DNA of 64,000 nucleotides from Kordia aestuariivivens (GTDB lineage: Bacteria; Bacteroidota; Bacteroidia; Flavobacteriales; Flavobacteriaceae): positions 248,001-312,000 of the forward strand of contig NZ_JACGWS010000005.1 in NCBI RefSeq assembly GCF_014397005.1. Reading direction: 5' to 3'. The first letter of the stretch is position 1. Each line of letters begins with the position of its first letter. Positions 33,712-43,053 of this stretch are shown here, one piece after another. Made by a program: the position numbers and the translations under genes. The notes beneath the pieces were generated by a model. The model saw only the letters and a program-made list of their open reading frames with translations, made no database searches and was not told where the DNA came from.

Positions 33712-36225
33712 TTATCCTTTTTTTGCTGTGATTGATTTTAAAAATTTTTTTCTAAATCCAGACGATGTAAAACCATGAATACCTAATAATTTTACTATTT
33801 CTTTATTAGTGGCTGATGCACACCCAAAATTAATTATTCCTTCAGCAAATTGCCTTAAATTATCCTTTACTAAAAGTAGAGATTTTTCATCAATAACTCT
33901 AGTGTTTTCACTTGGATTTACATTCCAACCTTTAATACTTGGAGATTGTAAAGTTACTAAATTATAATTCGCTGCATTACCATATGCTTTTTTAAACCAT
34001 TCACCTGACTGTAATAATTGCCCAATATTATCTCTTGTTATTTCACTATGTATCGCTCTAGATTTAGCTTCCAAAACTAAAAAATGATTATCTGTCATGG
34101 CCCATAATACATCTGGTCCATTTCCAAATTCTTTTTCAGGTTCTTGTGCATGAAAGCCTAATAATCTACCTACTTCTGCTAGTGAGAATTCAAATTTACT
34201 ATGATGTATATCAGGATTGAATTGTAAATCATCAAGAATGTCTTCAAAATAAATCTTAAAATCTTGAGCTGTATCAAATTGCTTAACAAAATTTAATACT
34301 TGAGTAGCCTGCTCCTCTCCACCAGAAATTTTAGTATAATTGTAACCGTTTATAGATTGAAGCATATGAGATGTGGTGCTTGATGCTTTAAGTTGAAGAT
34401 CATTTGATTTTACGGTATTTCCTTGATAGAGTAATTGAGCTGCTAATTCAAAATAATAACCTCTCTGTTTACTTGTCAAAGAATAAGCATCAACGATATC
34501 ATTCATAATCATACTAGATGCACCTTGAAAATCTCGACTCCTATATTTTGATATAGCATCAGATTCGATTTTTGCTATTTCCAGATTTTTAATCAATCTA
34601 TCATCAGAAATATCAGCTTCTGTTTGAGATAGTATTTCAGAATGATATTTTCTCCAATCTTGATCTTGAGTTAAGCATAAATAGGCAGTATCTTTTATCG
34701 TCTTTATTGAATCTTCTTTAGATTCACCTTCTAAAATAGTAAGGCCTAAATTCAACTGTTTTCTAGTAACGGGAGTAAAATATTTTAAATTTGATTTATT
34801 CCCAACGAATTGTAATAATTTTTTACCCATCAAAAACACAGTACAATAATCACTTCCAGACCTTACTGCTCTTCCTAGACCTTGTTCAATTATTTGTGCT
34901 TTTAATGATGACTTAACTGATTCAAGTCTCAATTCAGAGTACGATTGTTTATATGATGCAAATGAAGGATATCCGTCTAAAATTAGTACTCTACACATAT
35001 CTCCATTTAAGTCTACACCGTCATATCTATTCATTAAGACATACAAACCTCCTTTTTTAGATTTTAATTCTTCTATACTTTCGTTAATTTGCTCATTTTC
35101 AATTATAGTAGCACCAATATCTTTCCACTTTTTAGCTCTATTTCTAGAAGGAATCATAACAACAACATTTATTCCAGAATTTGCGTACTCTTTTGCCATT
35201 AATAATATATTTTCCTCTTTTATATTTGAATCAAATCTGTTAGGAGCCAAAATTAATCTTTGACCTACATCCTTACGATCTTTAGGGATAAGAGCATTTT
35301 CAATACTCTCTTTACTAATTCCAAGATCCTTTACTAAATCAATTTGATCTTCAAAAGTGGCTGATAAAATATATCTATGCTTAGCTTCATTAAAAGCTCT
35401 TACATTATGAAAAGGCACATATGTTGGCGCAATTTCTAATCCATTTGGTCCGACAAAACAATCATAAGACTTCAAGTCATCTGCAATTAAACCCCATTTA
35501 AAAAAGAGTATCTCCTTATCATCATCGTATTCACCAATTAATTCCAGTAACTCCTGACTTCTAGACAACCAAGACCAATATGGAACTTTCATTATTTTTG
35601 CATATGGATCATTTTTTAATAAATTCTGGTATGTACCAGGAGCTTGATATTTGAGATCGTTATCAAAAAGATTTAATATTCGATCACTTAGTTTATGTTT
35701 AAAAGGAATTTGAATTGTAGTTGCTGTTCTAGCTATATCTAAGCATACATGTGCATCATCTAATACAATTGAGCCAACTTCAATATTGTCTCTTTCAAAA
35801 ATTGATCTAGAATTAAACATCTTTTGAAAAGTACAAAGTAATATACTTTTTGAATTTAAAAAATCATTAGGGAATTGATTTCCTTCTTCTATTTCACAAA
35901 TCGGAATTCCATAAAGTAAAGCTTGTTTTCTAGTTTGCTCTAAAAGTTGTTTATCAGGACACAAATAAAGACTTGTCCCTACTCCTTCAACCATTTTAGA
36001 GTATAGCATCAATAAACTAACTAAGGTTTTACCTGAACCAGTATTCATTTTACAAAGAACATCTCTTTGATTCCTATCTTTATGCCAAGAATTTAATACC
36101 TCTTCTTGTATTCCTCTTAAGTAGGCATATCCTTCTTTATGAAATAAAGTTTGAAATAATTCTATCGGTTCGAAATTCAATTCTTTTGGAGTTGAATCTT
36201 CTAGTTTCTTTTTAAATATATTCAT
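33712..36225 (-). CDS. SF2 DEAD-like helicase fused to a C-terminal PD-(D/E)xK nuclease; candidate defence gene
   Basis: An 837-residue protein with both lobes of an SF2 helicase. Walker A NTGSGKT is at 61-67, DDAH (motif II, D in place of E) at 156-159, LSAT at 287-290, and motif VI QGLGRAVR at 448-455. After a helical linker (about 520-665), a nuclease-like domain follows. FEFSLAEVGRLLGF (678-691) may supply the acidic helix residue. GPDVLW (Pro704-Asp705), LEAK (Glu719, Lys721) and a downstream QLLQSGEW fit the restriction-type PD-(D/E)xK core. It should unwind and cut DNA. It stands alone between conserved genes, with no methylase. Related in concept to helicase-nuclease defence systems; the family is not identified. 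Confidence 0.8.
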   Translation of the reverse strand: MNIFKKKLEDSTPKELNFEPIELFQTLFHKEGYAYLRGIQEEVLNSWHKDRNQRDVLCKMNTGSGKTLVSLLMLYSKMVEGVGTSLYLCPDKQLLEQTRKQALLYGIPICEIEEGNQFPNDFLNSKSILLCTFQKMFNSRSIFERDNIEVGSIVLDDAHVCLDIARTATTIQIPFKHKLSDRILNLFDNDLKYQAPGTYQNLLKNDPYAKIMKVPYWSWLSRSQELLELIGEYDDDKEILFFKWGLIADDLKSYDCFVGPNGLEIAPTYVPFHNVRAFNEAKHRYILSATFEDQIDLVKDLGISKESIENALIPKDRKDVGQRLILAPNRFDSNIKEENILLMAKEYANSGINVVVMIPSRNRAKKWKDIGATIIENEQINESIEELKSKKGGLYVLMNRYDGVDLNGDMCRVLILDGYPSFASYKQSYSELRLESVKSSLKAQIIEQGLGRAVRSGSDYCTVFLMGKKLLQFVGNKSNLKYFTPVTRKQLNLGLTILEGESKEDSIKTIKDTAYLCLTQDQDWRKYHSEILSQTEADISDDRLIKNLEIAKIESDAISKYRSRDFQGASSMIMNDIVDAYSLTSKQRGYYFELAAQLLYQGNTVKSNDLQLKASSTTSHMLQSINGYNYTKISGGEEQATQVLNFVKQFDTAQDFKIYFEDILDDLQFNPDIHHSKFEFSLAEVGRLLGFHAQEPEKEFGNGPDVLWAMTDNHFLVLEAKSRAIHSEITRDNIGQLLQSGEWFKKAYGNAANYNLVTLQSPSIKGWNVNPSENTRVIDEKSLLLVKDNLRQFAEGIINFGCASATNKEIVKLLGIHGFTSSGFRKKFLKSITAKKG

Positions 36226-36584
36226 TTTGTTATATTAATTTAATTTTTATATTAGAAGTGTATGCAAAATTACATAATTAACAATCTAAATTTTACATAT
36301 TTAAGTTAAACTATACTACAAATACTAAGTTTTATAAACCATTCAACTTCGACACATTCACCGACAATTCAAATCATTTTATCGCCAAAAATCACAATTG
36401 GTACACTTTTCGATAAAAAAACAACAAACAACTTGCATAGAGCGGAGTCGAAATACTATTTTTGTAAGGAAGAATAAAAAATATTAAAACCAGACTCCGT
36501 TCTTCAACGGAGTTAGTTCAACTTACAATTTTTAGCTCGCCAAAAAAGGCTTCTAAAAATTGAGTTTCACTAAAATAAAAAAAC
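36226..36584. other. 359 bp gap between helicase and GIN genes
   Basis: Divergent promoter space without a gene. It holds a dispersed motif (36436-36454) and an 8 bp hairpin ACTCCGTT/AACGGAGT (36494-36513) with no T-run on the plus strand. Confidence 0.6.
36436..36454. repeat. Dispersed motif CATAGAGCGGAGTCGAAAT
   Basis: Reverse copy of the motif at 29741. Confidence 0.4.
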
Positions 36585-37448
36585 ATGAAACACCATATAA
36601 TTACTACATTCCTCCTATTCGTAACGATTTCAACGTTTGCACAGAAGAAAGAGAAAATTAAAGGAAATCGTGAAGTCACCACTGTGATTTATGAATTAGA
36701 TCCGTTTACGGCCTTGGAAGTGAAAGAAGCGCTCGAAATCACTTTGATCAACGGAACATCGCCGCAAGTGGAAGTTATTACAGACGAAAACTTACATGAA
36801 GTATTTTCTATTGAAGTTGTGGATGGAACCTTAAGTATTTCCACAACGAAAGACATTCGCAGTCGTAAGAAGTTAGAAATTTTCGTAACAATTTCGGATA
36901 GCTTACAACACATTCATGTTGAAAGTGAAGCGGAATTGAAATCGCTCACTACATTAAACATCAACAAAGCAGAAATTAACGTCATGGGCGACGCAGAAGT
37001 TGATTTGAAAATTAAATCGGATTCGTTAGCCATCAATAGCTTTGGAAATGCGGAACAACAGTATCAAATTAATACCAATGAATTGATTTTGACCGCTTTT
37101 GAAGATTCAAACATTAAAGCCAACGTAACTGCTACAAAAGTAACTTCGCGTGTGGAATTTGCGGAAGTACTGTTAGAAGGTCAAACCGATAGTTTATTTT
37201 TGGAAGTGAAAGAAAAAGGTGAATTTATCGCGCCACAATTCACTGCAAAAGAAATTAGTGTCACGGCAACCGAACAAGCTAAAGTAGTGATCAACGCAAC
37301 AGAATCCATCACGATTGATGCACATGATACTTCTGTAATTAATTTGTTAGGAAATCCAACGTCAATTAATATGCTTAAATTTGAAGGAGAAGCTGTATTG
37401 CGCAAGATTGACGAAAATAAAAAAGGATTTTTGAAACGGATATTTTAA
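36585..37448 (+). CDS. Exported GIN-domain protein (DUF2807)
   Basis: A 287-residue secreted protein with a signal peptide (cleavage near TFAQ, residue 20). The rest is the GIN (head GIN, DUF2807) beta-helix, seen in FTALEVKEALEITLINGTSPQVEV, LEIFVTISDSLQHIHVES, and repeated strands such as KAEINVMGDAEVDLKIKSDSL. GIN proteins form surface beta-helices thought to take part in adhesion or envelope structure (family knowledge, role unproven). It is followed by a membrane protein 15 bp later, presumably co-transcribed. Confidence 0.9.
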   Translation: MKHHIITTFLLFVTISTFAQKKEKIKGNREVTTVIYELDPFTALEVKEALEITLINGTSPQVEVITDENLHEVFSIEVVDGTLSISTTKDIRSRKKLEIFVTISDSLQHIHVESEAELKSLTTLNINKAEINVMGDAEVDLKIKSDSLAINSFGNAEQQYQINTNELILTAFEDSNIKANVTATKVTSRVEFAEVLLEGQTDSLFLEVKEKGEFIAPQFTAKEISVTATEQAKVVINATESITIDAHDTSVINLLGNPTSINMLKFEGEAVLRKIDENKKGFLKRIF

Positions 37449-37463
37449 ACTGGCAAACCAAAT

Positions 37464-38237
37464 ATGGGCACATTTTTTACCATCATCATCATTTTAACGA
37501 TTTTATTTGTCGGTGGATTTACCGTGTTAATTGCGTTTGTGATTAAAAAGTCAACCACTCCTAAAACTGCGGAATTTATCGAGAATGAAAAGCAACAACT
37601 ATATGACAATGTGTTGAAAAAACGCAAAGAGTTGCATCCGCACAAAGCGGAAATGTTTCGTCAAGTTACGGATGCGATGGTTTTTAATTATACAAAAGCA
37701 GTTACGTATTATAAACTTTCAGGTGTTATTTTAAACGAACAACGCAAACCAATTGTCGCTTTTGAACGTATTGAACGCGGCATGCATACGAAAGGTCATT
37801 TATACGCGATGACAAAAAAACAAACGTTTTATTTTGATTTTACAGGCTTGGAAGCTACGTTTTATTGTAATGAAGAACTTTTAGGCCGATTCGACAAAAC
37901 AGGAACTATTTATAATGCGAATGAAACTGCAATCGGTCACGCAAAACATCCGATAAAAGCTTCTTTTGACTTGCAATTGTTTAAAACAACACATCATCGT
38001 TTGGGTGAAGGACTTTTTCCGCTAACGTTAAATGGACGGCAATTGGCAACGATTAATGTCGCGCCAAATTATGATGATATTGATTATAATCCTTCTGTGC
38101 AAGGTGTTTTTGAAGATTTAGGTTTCGGTACGCCAATTATTACGTTAACCGACACGCCAACTGCAGAAGAAGAAAATTGGTTGTTAGCCTTTGCAATTTT
38201 TGAAACTGCTTTTCATGGACATTGGCTCATTCCCTAA
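37464..38237 (+). CDS. Membrane-anchored protein of unknown function
   Basis: A 257-residue protein: one N-terminal transmembrane helix (TFFTIIIILTILFVGGFTVLIAFVI) followed by a soluble domain of about 220 residues. Lys/Glu-rich residues 40-70 form a helical part, then strands such as TFYFDFTGLEATFYCNEELLGRF and a C-terminal LLAFAIFETAFHGHWLIP. I do not recognise a domain. It is 15 bp downstream of the GIN gene, same strand. It may hold a partner of the GIN protein at the membrane (inference). Confidence 0.78.
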   Translation: MGTFFTIIIILTILFVGGFTVLIAFVIKKSTTPKTAEFIENEKQQLYDNVLKKRKELHPHKAEMFRQVTDAMVFNYTKAVTYYKLSGVILNEQRKPIVAFERIERGMHTKGHLYAMTKKQTFYFDFTGLEATFYCNEELLGRFDKTGTIYNANETAIGHAKHPIKASFDLQLFKTTHHRLGEGLFPLTLNGRQLATINVAPNYDDIDYNPSVQGVFEDLGFGTPIITLTDTPTAEEENWLLAFAIFETAFHGHWLIP

Positions 38238-38350
38238 TTGAAAAGACGTATTGACTCATTTATCGTTTTCGTTTTAACTTCAATATGCTAGTTTAGGCAC
38301 AATAAAACAATTCATAACTCATGAAAAATATTTCTAGGAGAACATGAGAA

Positions 38351-39358
38351 TTAACTTTTTACCGAAATAGCCAAATCAGCAGTTGTCAAATCTACTTTAA
38401 GTCGTTTTCTATATTGCTTAATGGTTAAAGTACTTCCATCATGACTCCAACCTGGTGCTGCAAAGATGTACATAAACTTATGGTACCAATTCTTAGATTT
38501 CTTAAGATCTTTCCAAATATCTCTATACTCATGCGTTAGGATTACCAAAGGATTATAAGAATTAGGCGGATGCGTAACACCAAATTTAATTTCAATATTT
38601 TCATCAAGTGCTTTCCATGTTCCAAAAATCTTATCGAAGATGTTTAAAAATCCACCATGGTTTTTATCCATGTACTCAATATTTTTAGAATGATGTACTT
38701 GATGCATTGTATGCGTATTAAATACTTTTTCTATAATTCCCAACTTTGGTACGTAAGGCGAATGCAGCTGAAATTGCCATAAAGCTTCTATTCCTAAACA
38801 AACGACTAGCATTTCTGGTGCAAAACCAATTGCAGGAATCCACATATAAAAAAATGTTTTATAGAAAATGGTAAACCAGCCATTCCGTACAGCGGTTCCT
38901 AAATTAAAATTATCTGATGAATGATGGACAACATGAGCAGCCCATAATATACGAATGTTGTGATTTTGCCTATGAAACCAGTAATAACTAAAATCATCTG
39001 CGAGTTGACAAAGTAGCCAAACATACCAAGCATAACCAAACGATTCCCATCCCATGATATTGGTACGAACACCACCTATAATTGGATTAAATAGTTCGTA
39101 AACAAAATTAAGAAGAACAATTGCAGCAATCGTTTTAGTTAAGGGAGCCAAAATGACCGAACCAATTCCCATACTAATACTAGCTGCTAAATCTTTCCAT
39201 TTATAGAGCGTTTTCTTTTCTTTTGTAACATGCTTACTATAAGTTAATTCAAGTGCAATTAATCCTAAAAAGCAAGGTACTCCGTAAATAAGTGGGTTAG
39301 TAAAGTCGATTTCTGTTAAGTATTTCGTGTAATATAGAGCAAAATTCTTGTACCACAA
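38351..39358 (-). CDS. Sterol desaturase/fatty acid hydroxylase-family diiron membrane enzyme
   Basis: A 335-residue enzyme with the histidine clusters HRQNH, HVVHH and HTMHQVHH that bind the two irons, and about five membrane helices. The family oxidises lipid hydrocarbon chains or sterol-like substrates using O2. The start is a TTG at 39358, only 16 bp downstream of the hairpin at 39374-39405 that follows a double-glycine peptide gene, so read-through from that gene may supply its transcript. No SD-like sequence is seen. Substrate unknown. Confidence 0.9.
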   Translation of the reverse strand: MWYKNFALYYTKYLTEIDFTNPLIYGVPCFLGLIALELTYSKHVTKEKKTLYKWKDLAASISMGIGSVILAPLTKTIAAIVLLNFVYELFNPIIGGVRTNIMGWESFGYAWYVWLLCQLADDFSYYWFHRQNHNIRILWAAHVVHHSSDNFNLGTAVRNGWFTIFYKTFFYMWIPAIGFAPEMLVVCLGIEALWQFQLHSPYVPKLGIIEKVFNTHTMHQVHHSKNIEYMDKNHGGFLNIFDKIFGTWKALDENIEIKFGVTHPPNSYNPLVILTHEYRDIWKDLKKSKNWYHKFMYIFAAPGWSHDGSTLTIKQYRKRLKVDLTTADLAISVKS

Positions 39359-39373
39359 CTCTAAAAAAATTAA

Positions 39374-39405
39374 AAAGCGTCAATCCAAAGATAAATTGAC
39401 GCTTT
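39374..39405 (-). terminator. Hairpin between the DG peptide and the desaturase gene
   Basis: An 11 bp perfect stem (AAAGCGTCAAT), 10 nt loop, followed on the minus strand by TTAATTTTTTT. It may be a full or partial terminator (attenuator). Confidence 0.8.
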
Positions 39406-39435
39406 ATAATTGTTCCCTAAAACAATTTGCAAATA

Positions 39436-39597
39436 TTAGTAGTGATCCGGACAACAAAATCCTCCACCACTACATGCCCAATTTGGTGGACAATCAGAAT
39501 CGCGATCGCAATAAATCATAATACCTCCATTAATTTTTGATTGTGTTTCTTTACTCAATGTTTCTGCATTTTGTATGTTTAAAATTTTTTTTAACAT
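39436..39597 (-). CDS. Small double-glycine-leader Cys-rich peptide
   Basis: A 53-residue open frame from ATG 39597. The leader MLKKILNIQNAETLSKETQ with KINGG at 21-25 fits the double-glycine leaders cleaved by C39 peptidase transporters (family knowledge). The core IMIYC... has Cys at 30, 36, 42, 48 and 49, spaced C-x5-C-x5-C-x5-CC, with an SGGGF loop, suggesting a disulfide-rich or knottin-like fold. No exporter is in the window. Downstream hairpin and desaturase gene follow. A bacteriocin- or pheromone-like role is inference. Confidence 0.68.
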   Translation of the reverse strand: MLKKILNIQNAETLSKETQSKINGGIMIYCDRDSDCPPNWACSGGGFCCPDHY

Positions 39598-39906
39598 GAT
39601 GTTCGTTTTTTTTGATTCTTACTCTATTCAGGCTTTTCAGATAACGCCTTTATGTATTTCTAAAGTAAGAATAAGCAACATGCAATAAGTCAATCCCGAT
39701 AAATATTAACGAATTTGAATAAAGGTTGACTTTTTTGAAATATAGAAATGTTCCTTGAAAGTAATCTCGATACAATTTTTTTCATTGCATTCAAAAATCA
39801 CTCGATCTGACGTATATAAGAAATCATACGTCATTATGAAAAGTAATAAAGAATCTGTTGTATTCTAGTTAATTGCTAATAGATTCCCGCCTAAGTGGGA
39901 ACAAGT
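39598..39906. other. 309 bp gap upstream of the DG peptide
   Basis: Contains the likely promoter of the peptide gene (minus strand; TACTTTAG near 39660-39690 resembles a -7 box imperfectly), a dispersed repeat at 39763-39833 and a weak hairpin (TTCCC/GGGAA) next to the parC stop. No coding frame was recognised. Confidence 0.55.
39763..39833. repeat. Dispersed repeat (reverse copy of TTTCGAGT...TATCGAGA)
   Basis: AATCTCGATACAATTTT and ATCACTCGATCTGACGT are the inverse of the repeat at 33085-33129, with a longer middle. Confidence 0.5.
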
Positions 39907-42567
39907 CTAAAACAATCCAATTTGTCCGTCACCAGCAATTGGTGGTTCTTCGCCTGAATCAGTATCGCTTTTTGGTTTCTCAATAGTTTCAGTTCCGTCA
40001 ACAGTTTCTTCATCGATTACTTCTATTTCTTCAGGTGGAAGTTCAACTTCTTCTTCATACGGCAACGATTCCAAGGTATTGACCTGGCGAACTTTATCAG
40101 TGGTTAATTGGTTTCCTAGCGCTTTTATACCTTTTACAGCAATAAACTCTTCCATATTGATTTCCATTGGAGGTTTTTGCTCTTTTCCGCGTTGTTTAGA
40201 GAAAACAACTTCTGCCACTGGTCGCCAATCAGTCATTACGATTTCCAATTGTGATTTTGGATGTTCCGTAATGAACAATTCAACTTTTGACGTGTTTTCA
40301 ACCAAGAAACGTTTCACATAATAGCGTTCTTTTTCTCCATCAAAATAGATAACTGAAATTGGTTTTTTTGGTTTCCATTTTTCCAACACAATCATATCAT
40401 CGTCAAAATGCGTGGTCAATTCAGGTAAAATGGTTTTGAGTTCTCCTTTTTGATTGATGATTAATAAACGATCTTCACCTCTGAATTCTCCGATGAGTTC
40501 TCCTCTAGCATCAACATTTAAGCGCTGTACCGTATCATCAAACCAAATTTTACGAGGTTTTAAGGTAGAAACTCCTTTTTCTTTGAGTTCAATGCGTTTG
40601 ATAGAATATTTCGTTACAATATTTCCTTTAACAGCTCTACCTTTAATTGATAAATCTGCAAAATCAATATCCCATTTTAGTTTTTTGATACTTCCTGCCT
40701 GGCGTAACATAACCGTAATTACTTCTGCTTCTCCATTTGGGTTTGCAGAGAAATACGTAACCATTGAACCTTTGTTTCCTTGTGTCAAATGGTATTCTTT
40801 GTCACGCGTAACACTAGTAACAGCAAAACGTTTTATATAACTTAGACCACTTTTTCCATCACGATAAATCATGTTGTAAATGGTTCTTTTATCTTTTTTC
40901 TTGAAGATGGCAACATGAATGATGTTTTTACCAATAAATGTTTTCGCATCTACTTTGGTCACTTGCATGATTCCATCACGAGTAAATACGATAATGTCAT
41001 CAATATCAGCACAATCTGTTACATATTCATCTTTCCGTAAGGAAGTTCCAACAAAACCTTCTTCCCTATTTACATAGAGTTTTGTATTTCGAATGACTAC
41101 TTTTCGCGCATCAACATCATCAAAGATTCTGATTTCAGTTTTACGCTCTTTTCCTTCTCCGTATTGCTTTTTTAAACGTGTAAAGTAATCAACTGCATAC
41201 GTGATTAGGTTTGCTAAATGATGTCTTACTTCCGCAATAGTATCTTCTAAAGCATCAATTTTTTGTTGTGCTTTGTCAATGTCAAATTTTGAGATACGCT
41301 TGATACGAATTTCGGTCAATCGAACAATATCTTCTTCCGTAACGGCGCGTTTTAAATGCGTAATGTGTGGTTTTAAACCTTCATCAATAGCATTGATAAC
41401 TCCTTGCCATGTTTCTTCTTCTTCAATTTCACGATAGATTCTGTTTTCAATGAAAATTCGTTCTAACGAAGCAAAATGCCATTGCTCTTGTAATTCTTCT
41501 AGTTGAATTTCTAATTCAGATTTTAATAATTCAACCGTATGATCTGTTGATCTTCGCAACATTTCTGAAACGCCAATGAATAAAGGTGTATTATCAGAAA
41601 TGATACAACCCAATGGTGATATAGAACTTTCACAGTTTGTAAAAGCATATAAAGCATCAATGGTTTTATCGGGTGAGATATTGTTTGGCAAATGCACTAA
41701 GATTTCTACATCTGCGGCCGTGTTATCTTCAATTTTTTTGACTTTTATTTTCCCTTTGTCATTCGCTTTTAGAATCGATTCTATTAAAGAAGACGTATTG
41801 GTTCCAAAAGGAATTTCAGTAATGACTAGCGTATTTTTGTCTAGTTGTGAAATTTTTGCTCTAACGCGAACTTTTCCACCACGCAATCCGTCATTGTAAT
41901 TACTGATGTCCATAATTCCCGATGTTGGGAAATCTGGGTAAATTTGAAAACGCTTTCCTTGTAAATGTTTGATGGAAGCATCAATCAGTTCTATAAAGTT
42001 GTGTGGTAATACTTTGGTGGATAAACCAACCGCAATTCCTTCCGCGCCTTGTGCTAAGAGTAATGGGAACTTTACTGGAAGATTGACAGGTTCGTTTCTA
42101 CGTCCATCATACGATAGTTGCCAATCAGTAATTTTTGGACTGAACACAACATCCAACGCAAATTTTGATAAACGTGCTTCAATATAACGAGAAGCTGCCG
42201 CGCGGTCACCTGTGAGAATGTTTCCCCAGTTTCCTTGCGCATCAATCAATAAATCTTTTTGACCAATTTGTACCATCGCATCAGCAATACTTGCGTCTCC
42301 GTGCGGATGATATTGCATCGTGTGCCCCACAATATTGGCAACTTTGTTGTAACGTCCATCATCCAAATCTTTCATTGAATGCATAATACGTCGCTGCACA
42401 GGTTTAAAACCATCTTCGATGGCAGGCACTGCTCTTTCTAAAATTACATAAGATGCATAATCCAAAAACCAGTCTTTGTACATTCCTGTAACTTTGGTAA
42501 TTGTCTCTTGCACATTGTTATCATGTTGCTGATTTTCAGCAGGTAATTCGTCGTTATGTTCTTCCAT
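39907..42567 (-). CDS. parC: Topoisomerase IV subunit A (GyrA/ParC family)
   Basis: An 886-residue type IIA topoisomerase subunit. VILERAVPAIEDGFKPVQRR is the conserved start. The breakage-reunion domain has AASRYIE with catalytic Tyr128 and adjacent Arg127. The C-terminal beta-pinwheel is diverged and lacks a clear GyrA box, which fits ParC rather than GyrA. It ends in an acidic, Glu/Asp/Pro-rich tail. It lies in one operon with parE, via a small membrane-protein gene with which it shares a 1 bp stop/start overlap (TAATG). It decatenates chromosomes. In Bacteroidota databases often call it GyrA/ParC ambiguously. Confidence 0.93.
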   Translation of the reverse strand: MEEHNDELPAENQQHDNNVQETITKVTGMYKDWFLDYASYVILERAVPAIEDGFKPVQRRIMHSMKDLDDGRYNKVANIVGHTMQYHPHGDASIADAMVQIGQKDLLIDAQGNWGNILTGDRAAASRYIEARLSKFALDVVFSPKITDWQLSYDGRRNEPVNLPVKFPLLLAQGAEGIAVGLSTKVLPHNFIELIDASIKHLQGKRFQIYPDFPTSGIMDISNYNDGLRGGKVRVRAKISQLDKNTLVITEIPFGTNTSSLIESILKANDKGKIKVKKIEDNTAADVEILVHLPNNISPDKTIDALYAFTNCESSISPLGCIISDNTPLFIGVSEMLRRSTDHTVELLKSELEIQLEELQEQWHFASLERIFIENRIYREIEEEETWQGVINAIDEGLKPHITHLKRAVTEEDIVRLTEIRIKRISKFDIDKAQQKIDALEDTIAEVRHHLANLITYAVDYFTRLKKQYGEGKERKTEIRIFDDVDARKVVIRNTKLYVNREEGFVGTSLRKDEYVTDCADIDDIIVFTRDGIMQVTKVDAKTFIGKNIIHVAIFKKKDKRTIYNMIYRDGKSGLSYIKRFAVTSVTRDKEYHLTQGNKGSMVTYFSANPNGEAEVITVMLRQAGSIKKLKWDIDFADLSIKGRAVKGNIVTKYSIKRIELKEKGVSTLKPRKIWFDDTVQRLNVDARGELIGEFRGEDRLLIINQKGELKTILPELTTHFDDDMIVLEKWKPKKPISVIYFDGEKERYYVKRFLVENTSKVELFITEHPKSQLEIVMTDWRPVAEVVFSKQRGKEQKPPMEINMEEFIAVKGIKALGNQLTTDKVRQVNTLESLPYEEEVELPPEEIEVIDEETVDGTETIEKPKSDTDSGEEPPIAGDGQIGLF

Positions 42568-43043
42568 TAAGAAATTTCCTTGTTATGCTTTATGACTTTG
42601 TCTAATGATTTTTTTAGCGCTTTCTTTTTTCTTCCGCTCAATAATGAGATATTAAAATGTACACGCTTGGTTTTGTTGCTTCTTGATCTGACATAGATAT
42701 AGAGTGTACTAAATATGATGTAATTCTGTATTCGATATCGCTTTAGTTTTTCTTTTGGAAATTCAGCTCTTCGCTCTCTGTAATTGATGAAATTTGAGAT
42801 GAATAATCCTTTGTTGATAAACGTTAATACATTTCCGTCACTATCAAATTCAAAATATTTTGCCGTACTGTACACAAATCCAAGAAAAATAACCAAAGAA
42901 ACAGGAATACTATACCATATATTGATTTTATTGGAATCTTCTCTAAAAATGAAAAGATACAGCATTGCTATAATACTTCCTATTACCAAAAAAAAGTAGA
43001 GAAATGATATCCACTTTCTTGATTTTGCGTTATCAAACCGCAT
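42567..43043 (-). CDS. Small membrane protein in the parE-parC operon
   Basis: A 158-residue protein with two N-terminal transmembrane helices (WISFLYFFLVIGSIIAMLYLFIF and IPVSLVIFLGFVYSTAKYF). A soluble part with a very basic C-terminus (GRKKKALKKSLDKVIKHNK) follows. The beta-rich middle suggests a PH-like fold, but no family was recognised. It starts 10 bp after parE and its TAA overlaps the parC ATG by 1 bp, so translation is coupled. The position between the two topoisomerase subunits is unusual; a link to the envelope or to chromosome segregation is speculative. Confidence 0.83.
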   Translation of the reverse strand: MRFDNAKSRKWISFLYFFLVIGSIIAMLYLFIFREDSNKINIWYSIPVSLVIFLGFVYSTAKYFEFDSDGNVLTFINKGLFISNFINYRERRAEFPKEKLKRYRIQNYIIFSTLYIYVRSRSNKTKRVHFNISLLSGRKKKALKKSLDKVIKHNKEIS

Positions 43044-43053
43044 AGTATACCCT

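Noticed and set aside
36494-36513. 8 bp hairpin upstream of the GIN gene as a terminator
   Set aside because: No T-run on the plus strand and no gene ends before it on that strand; on the minus strand it would lie in a promoter region.
39880-39905. TTCCC/GGGAA hairpin next to the parC stop as a terminator
   Set aside because: Only 5 bp of clean stem with a mismatch inside and no T-run.
40079-40840. Long open frames on the opposite strand inside parC
   Set aside because: They run antisense in a conserved gene and have no recognisable protein features.
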